From assembly GCA_001969505.1 (NCBI GenBank), contig LSSK01001320.1, positions 1 to 26,269 on the forward strand: a DNA stretch of 26,269 nucleotides. Reading direction: 5' to 3'. The notes under the pieces were generated by a model, which saw only the letters and a program-made list of their open reading frames with translations, was not told the DNA's origin and made no database searches. Positions 9,430 to 22,200 of the stretch are shown here, piece after piece. The position numbers were made by a program, and so were the translations under genes. This DNA comes from Zancudomyces culisetae. Lineage: Eukaryota > Kickxellomycota > Harpellomycetes > Harpellales > Legeriomycetaceae. How positions within the stretch are numbered: the first letter of the stretch is position 1; each line of letters opens with the position of its first letter.

Positions 9430-10352
9430 GTAGGGTTTGTAGAGAATAACATCCTGCTTTCTCTTATCGCCTTATACTGCACATAGTTCAGTGTAAAAAA
9501 AGGGAGCGACTTTTTTCTCAAATAAGAGAAGATTATAACTTTCTTAGTTTCATTTGTACTTTCATTTTTCAACTTTTGAATATCTAAATAAACTCATTTA
9601 TTAAATTAAACAGGTGATATGAGCGTTGAATACGAGAAAATAATGCTAGTGGTGACATTTGTGAACTATGTCCTAAAAACAGTGCAAGAATTGCTTATAG
9701 GCTACTATCCAACTTCCTAACCTATGTTACAAAGACTATAACATGTATTTCTTTTGGCATCGTGCTTTTTGGGGCAGTTTAGTATTTCTATTGGATTTCT
9801 TCAAAATAAACAAATGCCTTGACAGTTTGGAAATATAAATTAATGGGTGAGGGGGATGGGAGGAATGAGATGTGAGGTTATGACAAGACATTTAAGCTCA
9901 AAATACACAGCCAATCATAGGTGGTTTTGATGTAAATAAGTTTGTATGAAAAAGCTGAGTTTGATTATGTTTAGTTTGAAATTGAGGTTTTGTAAAAAGG
10001 TAGAAAAAAAAGAGAAAAGTGAGCCAACGAAAAATCAGAAACGTTAGGTAAATAGAACGCATCCAAAAATAGAGCAATCTATCTTGCAGGATATTTAGAG
10101 GGAAAAGCCAAAAAAGATTCCAAGCAACTATTTTAACTTTACCATTCCTAATCAAAGGTGAAAAGCAGAGAAAATTGAAGCGTACAACCAAAACAAAATA
10201 AACACAGTTAGGGTCATAGTATTAAAGGTAGCGGTGTTGTCAACTACGAATGCAAGATCAACGAAATTGAAAGGATTCTAAAAAAATATTCAAGTATTGC
10301 AACAAATTTGTAAAGTAGAATTTAAACAGGAAGCAATAAGGGAGAACTGAAA
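9430..10352. other. Intergenic stretch, no gene seen
   Basis: Holds the 3' flank of the secreted-protein gene, with AATAAA at about 9587-9592 as a candidate poly(A) signal, and the 5' flank of SEC3. A 97-codon minus-strand frame at 9898-10191 is Phe/Leu-rich with no recognisable family and looks accidental. Confidence 0.6.
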
Positions 10353-13300
10353 ATGGTGGACGATAGAGTGAAAACTTTGGCAAATCAGATTCGTAAGCAG
10401 TTGTTTGTGGGAGTAGAGGATGACCCAAACACGCAAAATTTGTTTAAAGCAGGTAAGAATCGATAGGAGGGGAGGGTGATTAGCATTATACTCATATTCA
10501 TGTAGATACGACAAGAATAATATGAACTTGAGTGTAGTGTCACTAATTTAAGAAGAAAAATAGATTGATTAGTTGTGTTTCTATTGTAAATAAGGTATAC
10601 CAAGATACCAAGATACCAATAGCTAATAAAAATATTGAAATAAACAAATAGTTGGATCGACAGCAAAGAGAGAGAGACTGTTGAATTTGGTCGAGGTCAT
10701 AGCAAACGAGGATGAGGACGATATAAGTGACAAGAGAACAAAGATATTATGCATTACAGGTAAGAATCGAACTGGCGAGAAATCTGTTTTTTTCCTCTTT
10801 CTTCATTCTGAAAAAAGGGGGTCCAATTTATACGTATTTGAGTAAAACATACCGTTTCTTTGTTAACAGTTAAGAGAAATAGAAAGTTGAGACTGCATCG
10901 TGTTAAGCATGTTGGGCAGGTGCTAATATCGAGCAAGCAATGGGGCTTAGATGAGATCAAATCGATAGAGTACAAGGCGGTAAGTATTCACTATACAAGC
11001 CACAACTATGATGGCGGTATTTAGCGGATAGGGGATGGTAAAAGAGGAATCAATTTTAAAAAAGTCGATTGATAAAATAGGAAAGAAAGTTTAGTATTGG
11101 ATTGAACAATCTCCATGAATACAGAACTACTGATGCACTACAGACGGAGGCATTTATACAGATGCTAGTCACGGTAAATACTTGATTAATGATAGGGATT
11201 ATTTGTGTAGAAAAGGCAGCTTGTGCGTTTATGTGCGTGGAATGTGTTTAATAATAGTAATTGGGATTCAATACATATGAAATGTAGCTGTGTAATAAAT
11301 ACTCACAAAAACCACCGAAATATGTAAACATGGTCGGGGAGTTGAATAAAGGTAGGAATGAGAGAATATAAAAAATATGAATAGAATTGAATTGGTGTTG
11401 GTTATTTTAAGAAACAGAGAATAAAATTTGCTATAAATAAACATTACAGGTAAAAAAGCTCCATCGAAACCAACAGAAAAAGGAAAAAGAGAAGAATCAG
11501 GAAAAAAACTAGTCAGAAAGCCAGATGCCGGAACTAAGACCAAAGAGCAGTCAAAGAGTGCAGTGAAACCAAAGGAAAGAACCACAACAACCCAAGTAGA
11601 GGAGAAGGGGAAGCGCGAGAAAGAGAGGCGAACCACGGAAACGGCTAGTGAGTCGAAGCGGGAAGAGGAGAGAAGAGAAAGAAGTGCAGAGGTGTCTGAA
11701 CAGATTGGCGAGGGAGAGCAGGATGAGTATATAGATTTTGATTATGAGATAGAAGAGGGACAAGAAAACCAGCAAACGGCGGAAGATTTGCTATTGGACG
11801 AAACGTTTATGCTAAGTGCAGATGAGCTGTTGGGGGATTTTGGATGGCGCGCAAATATAGATGCAGCGGAGCTTGAATCAAGACTTATATCAGAGCTTTC
11901 GCGGCTTGATTCGGAAAACGTGCGGGCAGTTCTGGAGGCAGATAAGCGGGTACCGGTGGTGATTACAGAGTTGGACAAGGCGATTAATGAGCTGGAAGTG
12001 ATGGATCAGCTACTAGAAAGGTATTTGTATGGGCTGGACTCTATGGGAGAAGATGTTCGAAAGATCCAGATAGAGAACGAAAATCTAAAGATCGAGGAGC
12101 TTAACCAGCAAAAGCTGCTAATGGAGTTGGAAGGTATATTACGACTAATAGCAATGCCAGAGGAGCAGTTGCAGATTTTGCGAAAGGAATCATTGGACAC
12201 ACAGCAAGGGATAGATCGGGTCCAGCAAGTGGCGGCAATGTTGCAGCAAAAACTATCGACGGGTCTGGAGGGCCGGCTAGAGGAGATGGAGGCAGCGCGC
12301 GAGAAGAAGAAGAAATATGAGTTTTACTGTTCTAACTTCTCGACGCGGGTTTACGACTATCTCAAAGTGATTATTCAGTTTAAAACGGAGGAAGCGCTTT
12401 CTAAGAAGCCGAAATCAACAGGTCGAAGACTCAAAGATATTGTTGCGCCAGCATATGTGCATGATAATCTGGTTCGATATACCGGATTCAATTTGTGGCT
12501 GCGCGAATTCAAGCCAGCTTCGGACAAAGAACTTCAGGCTCTGTATATCCAGACAATGAATAAGCTGTACTCTATTGAGGGAAATGATCTGATCGATTCG
12601 TGCCGCTTTTACTTTTTTAAATTGCGCAACAATACGATCGAATACCTATTTAGTCAACCAGCATCTGTTACCACAAGCACACAGGCCGTGTCGTTCGGTA
12701 CAAGAAGACCATCAGCAGACAAGCAAGATAGTGGGATGGGTGGAAACGTATTGATGGGTGGCGGGCGGCGGTCGGACAGTATTAGTGTGGACATGCAACC
12801 ATACCAAGCGTTTTCTGCAGCCAGTAGAACGTTGATCACCAACGTAGTGGTCGAACAAAACTTTTTGGCAGACTTTTTCCACTATGCACCGGCAAAGCCC
12901 AGCACAGGATCCAAAAAGGGCCGCAAAGTTGATGCGTACGATCCCAGCACGACGTCGGCCAGAATCACGTTCAACGAATGGGTGACAGGTGGCTGGGAGT
13001 CGATAGGCATGTGGTCAGTTCCACGTAAATACAAAGTACAAAGCAATATCAACACTGAAGTCAAAAACATTCTAGAGCTTTTGTTTGGCAATCTTAAAGC
13101 ACACCTCGACAGCATGATCGATATGGGTACACGTTTTGATCCATCGCAGGCGTTGGGAATGATTGCTGCAGTGGAAGAATTGGAGGATATGTGTAAAGGT
13201 ACTGACCAATTGTTTGCCATCCGTCTGCTCGAGGCGGCTAAAAAACATCTGACTACTATTTTCGATCAGTTTGTACAAGCTCAGATGGCTGCCATTGACG

Positions 13301-14067
13301 ATAAAAAACTTGTTACAAAGAAGCGATCTGGTGTGCAGCCAGCGGTTAGAATTTTTCCCAAGTTTCTTTCTCATATGGAGTCTTTATCTGGGCTCAATTC
13401 GCCTGAAGCCCAGGAACTTTCCAACCAAACCATTAGCAAAGTCGGTCAGCATATTCTGGACACCTTTGTTAATCTTGTAACCGAATCCAAAACTGCGGCT
13501 CAGGGTAATGACAAGGATTTGTTGAAAGAATACCTCAATTCTCTAATTCTTGCCCTGACTAACCTTTCTACTTTACGAGATGGTCTTGCGCCTCTCGTTT
13601 CCTCGTCAAAATCTGAGCGTTTGGGCACCTTCAATGTAGCCAAACACTTTTACAATATATCTTCCAGACACGCTGCGACTTTCCAGCATGATTATGTGAT
13701 GATTTTGATTCATCGACCTATGGGCCGTCTAATCGACTTTTTCTCTGTCGTTGATGATGCCTATTCTCGCCAACAATCTCCCGAGTTGATTCCTGGCCAT
13801 AACCGTGCATCTTTGAAGAAACTAGTTGCTGCACACACCCAAAAAGAAGTCAAAGAGGCTGTCAAACTTCTGTACAAGCGTGCCGAGAAGCATCTTGGTA
13901 GCCAACCAGCGCTACTCAGTGCGGTGTGGCGGGAGGTCAGAGAAGATATGCTCAAACTCCACCAGAGTTTTACTGCCACACTAACAAAGTTCTATACCGA
14001 CTCTGGGATTACATTGGAGTTTAGACAGGCTGATTTATTACAGTGGCTTGATGAACAGTCTCGATAA
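10353..14067 (+). CDS. SEC3: Exocyst complex subunit Sec3 (EXOC1), six exons
   Basis: Tethers secretory vesicles to the plasma membrane as part of the exocyst, binding PI(4,5)P2 and Rho-type GTPases through its N-terminus. I reconstruct exons 10353-10452, 10652-10759, 10870-10979, 11081-11173, 11288-11351 and 11450-14067. All introns are GT-AG, reading phase is kept at every junction, and 3093 nt encode 1030 residues. Exons 1-5 form the Sec3 N-terminal PH-like domain (about 1-158), with the basic strand KRNRKLRLHRVKH and the end segment KPPKYVNMVGEL that parallels human KIDFVNV. A charged Lys/Glu/Arg linker (about 160-250) follows, then an acidic stretch, a coiled coil (about 295-445) and the Sec3 C-terminal helical rods, ending with VWREVREDML and SGITLEFRQADLL, close to human EXOC1. 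The family call is secure. The least certain acceptor is 11081, where an AG eight bases on would drop three residues. Confidence 0.92.
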
Positions 14068-14211
14068 TTTTATTCGTTTATCTGTCTTGTGTACTTTCTC
14101 TATTTATTTCCTCGCCTACCTTCTATATATAAACACATATTTATAATTTTTTCTTTTTCCTTTTCTTTTTGAGTATTCTGATTAAAATTTGTTTATAACA
14201 GAATCTATGGT

Positions 14212-14231
14212 TATATATATATATATATATA
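14212..14231. repeat. (TA)10 microsatellite
   Basis: Ten perfect TA dinucleotides about 145 bases after the SEC3 stop codon. Confidence 0.95.
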
Positions 14232-14683
14232 CTACTTTACTTTGTATAGTGTTTTTTTTGTGTTTTCTGAGCTATTCTTAACACGTGTGGTTTTAGTCTC
14301 TGGTCTAGGTATTATTCTATAACCTGGATGGTATTATATTTGCAGATGCAGTTAAGTTAGCCCAATAAACGAGGTGATATAACGCATTGGCTGCTTGACA
14401 CAAGTTTTATGTATTATATTTCAGGTTTTATATTTATCTAAAATTTTTAATATTCTTTATTTAATGACATTAATAAGCTAATCATTTGAAAAAAAGGAAA
14501 CGAATATCAAAAAGTTTGCCTATGAATGAGGAGGAAGTGCCATACCTCCTGTAATATCGATTGTTAGGCGTTTGTATTTGAAGTTTAAAAATGTATTTTT
14601 ATTATAGTGGTTTATGTATAAACTGCTTATTGAATCGTTTATCTGATGAAATGCTTCTATATTTTACAATAAAGTAAACTTGC

Positions 14684-14717
14684 GTGAATGAGTGAATGGT
14701 GTGAATGAGTGAATGTG
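14684..14717. repeat. 17-bp tandem duplication
   Basis: GTGAATGAGTGAATGGT at 14684-14700 is repeated directly at 14701-14717, differing only at the last two bases. The unit is itself built from GTGAATGA-like steps. Confidence 0.85.
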
Positions 14718-15203
14718 TGTGGTAGTGGGGTGGGGAGAGAGAGGACCATTTCGATGAGTTCTCTCTTTCCACTTTTCCATGTTTGTAATTTACTGGACTG
14801 GAATCACAGGCATCACTATTGGCCGGGAATAAACTTACATAACAGAGAGCAGAGATTATTAAAGAAAAAATTTTTTCCCAATAGAATTCCAACCATTTGG
14901 TAAAAAAACAAAAAAAAAACGAAAAGAATACGAGGAAAAGTGGAAAAGTGGTAAAAATGGAGCAAAAGAATAAAAGAACAAGAAAAAAAAATAGTAAATA
15001 GGAGGAGGGTTTGTTTGATATAATAAGCTAGGAAAAACATTTTCTTTCTTCTTTGTTTTATATTCTAAACGAAAAGTAAATATAAACCAAACTTGTAAAT
15101 ACTAAATAAGATTTTACCCAAGATTGTTATAAATCATATTATAATAATCCAACACAAGGGCATATTATACATATTATCCATAGACTTTTATTAAAATATA
15201 TAA

Positions 15204-17950
<2,747 letters not shown>

Positions 17951-18865
17951 GGAAGGAATGTTATTAAATTAAAATAGGTCACTTTGTTTGGATAATTTGA
18001 GGTGGTCGTATCATTTATTGTTTTATAAATCATTTATTATTGTTTGCTAATAAAGGAACAATTCATATTCATCAAACACAGAAAAAAAAAGAAAAAAAGA
18101 CGAGTAAAATTTTCGCGATTTTGGCAAAAATAAAAAAAAATAAAAATAAAAAAATAACAGCAATCTACTGTTATTTATTTGACTTGTTCATTTTATTTTG
18201 CAAAAAAATTTTCTTTTGGAGCATAACTAGTGTTATAAAGGAGAAGAAGAAAAAAAAAACTAGTAAACTAGATGGTAAAATAAAAATAAAGTAAAATAAA
18301 GCAAAACGGAATGAAATAAAAAATCAATGTAACGTACTTGAGGATTTTGTTTTAAATTCAAATAATATTTGAAAAGAAAAGGAGAAATTAATTTTTATTA
18401 TTTTAGAATACCTAAATAATAAAGCAAGGATAGTAGTAATAACAAGAGGAACTTTTAGAATACAAACATTATTTAAGGTAATTAAAGAGAGGATAATATA
18501 CATTAACAATTTCAGATTTTTTAAATGTAAAAAAAATACAGCACTTGAAACAAAAAACAAACGTTTAAATAATAATAATAAATGTAATACCCAAATGAAT
18601 TTCAATTCTTTAATGACTATTTCACTTGTAAATTGAAAGCTTTTATAAATATAAATTATAAATGTATTTTAGAAATATAGAAACTCTTTCCCCCCCATTC
18701 TCTTTTTTATTATTATTTACCAGTACAAGGGATTCAAATAGATAAAAATAAGAATAAGAAAAGGAGCGGATGGAAAGGCCAATGCTGTAGAGTAACATTA
18801 TTATAATTAACATTGACGAATAAGAAAATAAAGACAAAAACGAAAAAAGAAAAAGGAAAAACGAA

Positions 18866-18893
18866 GGGGAAAGGAAAGGAAAGGAAAGGGAAA
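18866..18893. repeat. GGAAA pentanucleotide repeat
   Basis: About five consecutive GGAAA units with slight variation at the edges, in the DBP2-CHD1 spacer. Confidence 0.85.
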
Positions 18894-19073
18894 TTGTATC
18901 CAAATAGTTGTATGGAAGAACCCTTTTGAATCGAGAAAACAAAGAACAAAAAACCTAGTATTTTTTATTAATTTTCTTAAAAGGTAAAAACATATATAAT
19001 TGTCATTATTGATACCATTAATGATTGGAATTGGGTTTTGATCAAGAATAATGAATTGATGAATTTAAATATG

Positions 19074-19101
19074 GAAATGAAAATGAAAATGAAAATGGAA
19101 A
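19074..19101. repeat. GAAAAT hexanucleotide repeat
   Basis: Four to five GAAAT/GAAAAT units about 190 bases before the CHD1 start codon. Confidence 0.8.
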
Positions 19102-19288
19102 TAGGTACGGAGTAACCCACACAAACTTTTTACAAAAGATTTTATTTTTTAATGAAAAGAGAACAAGACGAGGAATAATAAGGGAATACAAAAGTATAAT
19201 TTAAGAAGGGATAAAGCAATCAATTGCAGAATCAAAATAGAAAAAAGTTGGGAAAAGAATTGTTTTGTAATTGTAGTTGGTTTCCAGA

Positions 19289-22200
19289 ATGCAAGTAGAT
19301 GAAGCAACAATAGATAGAACAACAAAGCAAACGGAGGAGGCAGTGCGTATGAATAATGTTGGTGGAGGTAGAATGATGGAGGAAGGTGGTAGTGATGTGT
19401 TTGAAGAGTTGGATGGTGAAGAAGAAATATATAGAAAAACAGGGGGAACACCAACCGTAAGAGGGTCTGATAGTGATATTAACAGCAGTGAAGGTGAAGG
19501 TAGTCCAGTAATCCATAAAACAAACAGGACGCAACAAGGTTTTTATAGTCATAATAACAACAATAACAATAAGAATAATAATAATGTATTTGATTCAGCT
19601 TCAGACTCGGAGCTTGATTTGGACTTGGATATGGAAGGATATTCATCATCAAGTGCAAGTGAGAAAGAAAAACAAGATGATGAATATATGGAATCAGACG
19701 CATTTAGTGAAGAAGAAGAGGAGGAAGAACAAGATAGTGACGATACTAGTGATGAAGAATGGGGTAAAAAAGCAACTAGTAAAAAGAAGAGAAGTGTGAA
19801 AAAGACAAAAAAGACAGGGAATAGAAATATGGTAGCAGATAGAAATAGAGGAGCAAAAGCGACAAACAAAAGGCGGGTGGACAGCGATAGTGATAGTGAG
19901 GATTCTGAATATACAGAGGGGAGAGGTTCAAGGCGAACAAACAAGAAGAAAAACAAAAAGAGACGGTATGAAGAGTATAGTGGAGGCGGGACAAATTCAA
20001 ATTCAAATTCAAACTCAGAATCAGATTTTGAATACCGAGGCAAAAGAGGGAGTGGGTATGGAAGAAAGGCCAGAGCGACAACAGTAACGGTGCAGAGTTA
20101 TAATGAGCAAAACGAGAGTAGTGCGGGCAGTAGTTTTGATGAAGAGATGGACGAGCGAGGAGGAGCGGGGTATGGCGAGCGTAAACGGGCAAAGAGTAGC
20201 AAGCCAACAATGGTAGAGCCAACGATTGACGAGCCAGGAGAAGAGGATATAATTGAGACGATTAAAGATCACCGGCTGATTAATCAGGAGAAGCAGCAAC
20301 TGGAGCCGGGAGAGGAAGTAGAGACAGGGGCAGAGGAGGAGACGTCGATGGAAGATATTAATGCGCTGGAGTTTTATGTCAAGTGGAAAGGATGGTCGTA
20401 TCGACACAGTACGTGGGATACATATGCGAATTTGCGAGAGTACAAGGGGTACAAGAAGGTGGAAAATTATTTTAAATCGGTAGTGCTTGCGGAAGTGGCG
20501 GTGTTGGAAGACCCCGAGACATCGCAGGAGGTGATTGAACAAACCAACATTAACAAGGAGATTAACCGGCAGATTATGGCGGAGTTTAAGGAGGCAGAGC
20601 GGATTGTTGCAGAGAGAGAGTCGCGGGATCCGGCAGATCCAGAGGGGGCGATTGAGTACTTGGTGAAGTGGAAAAGGCAGCCATATGGAGCATGTACGTG
20701 GGAAGCAGGAGAGGATATGCGGAATGAGTTTGCGGAGGTGGTGGATCGATACGTAGATCGCAGCAATTCGGATAAAGTAGCGTATCGAAGCAGCAAATAT
20801 GGACGCAAGCGACCAACGTATCAAAGAATACCGACACAGCCCAAATATCTAACGGGAGGCGAGCTGCGAGATTACCAGTTGACGAGTTTGAACTGGATGG
20901 CGCATTTGTGGAGTCGGAATGAGAATGGGATTTTGGCAGACGAGATGGGATTAGGAAAGACTGTGCAGACAATATCGTTTTTGGCGTATTTGTTTTATAG
21001 CATGCAAGTGTATGGGCCGTATCTGGTGATAGTTCCATTATCGACAATTGGGTCGTGGCAGCGTGAGTTTGCCAAGTGGGCTCCTGATATGAATGTAATT
21101 AGTTATACTGACGATGGTCGTAGTCGCGCCATTGCTCGAGAGTATGAGTTTTGGGAGGATGGGAATCGAGACAAAATCAAATTCAATGCGTTGTTGACGA
21201 CATATGAGTTGGTTTTAAAGGACCGCGATGTTTTGAAGGATATCAAATGGGCTTTTATGGCTATAGACGAAGCCCATCGATTGAAAAACAGCGATTCGCA
21301 ACTACACGAGGCGCTGCGGTCATTCAAAGTGGCCAACATGTTGTTGGTTACGGGTACGCCGCTACAAAACTCAGTTAAGGAGTTGGTAACGCTGTGTCGA
21401 TTTTTGATGCCAGACAAGTTTGACGATTTGGATATTGATTTGGATATCAAGATGGCCAACGATCCCGAACAAACAAAGACTATTGGTGAGCTGCATCGAC
21501 GGCTTAAACCGTATATGCTACGAAGACTGAAAAAGGATGTTGAAAAGTCTTTGCCTCTGAAAACAGAACGGATTTTGCGTGTAGAGCTGGCTGCAATGCA
21601 GGTTCATTACTACAAGAACATTTTGACACGCAACTATGCTGTGCTAAACAAAGGAGTCAGTGGTGCAGGCCAGTTATCTCTGCTCAATGTTATGGTAGAG
21701 TTGAAAAAGGCTAGCAATCATCCGTTCCTGTTTCCCAATGCCGAGGTTATTAGTGCCAACGATTCAATAGCCGACCAGTTACGCGGAATTGTGTTGAACA
21801 GTGGCAAAATGATGTTGTTGGACAAACTGTTAACTAGACTACGACAGGGAGGCCATCGAGTGTTGGTATTTAGCCAGATGGTTCGCATGCTTGATATTAT
21901 TTCCGATTATCTGTCGTATAAATCGTTGCCGTTCCAAAGACTGGATGGTTCAGTATCCAGTGAACAGCGCAAAAAGAGTATTGAACATTTCAACATGCCC
22001 AACTCGGTTGATTTTTGTTTTTTGTTGTCTACTCGCGCTGGTGGTTTGGGTATCAATTTGGAGACTGCCGATACTGTTATTATCTTTGATTCTGATTGGA
22101 ATCCTCAAAACGATCTTCAAGCAATGGCTCGTGCTCATCGGATTGGTCAGAAAAAGCAAGTGTCTGTATACCGGTTTGTTAGTAAAGGAACTATTGAAGA

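Larger units (their letters stand above)
17951..19288. other. DBP2-CHD1 spacer, no gene seen
   Basis: Very A-rich on the + strand from about 18040 to 19270, with long AAAAATAAA-type runs, a GGAAA repeat and a GAAAAT repeat. AATAAA-like signals at about 18049-18054 may end the DBP2 transcript. CHD1 could have a 5' leader intron, since its ATG follows a TTTCCAG acceptor-like string at 19281-19287, but no donor is compelling. Confidence 0.6.

Noticed and set aside
9898-10191. 97-codon minus-strand frame
   Set aside because: Phe/Leu-rich translation of A-rich + strand DNA, no signal peptide logic or motif.
19281-19291. TTTCCAG just before the CHD1 ATG as proof of an upstream first exon
   Set aside because: No convincing donor or coding sequence was found upstream, and the ATG after it already gives a full-length protein. 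Kept only as a possible leader intron.
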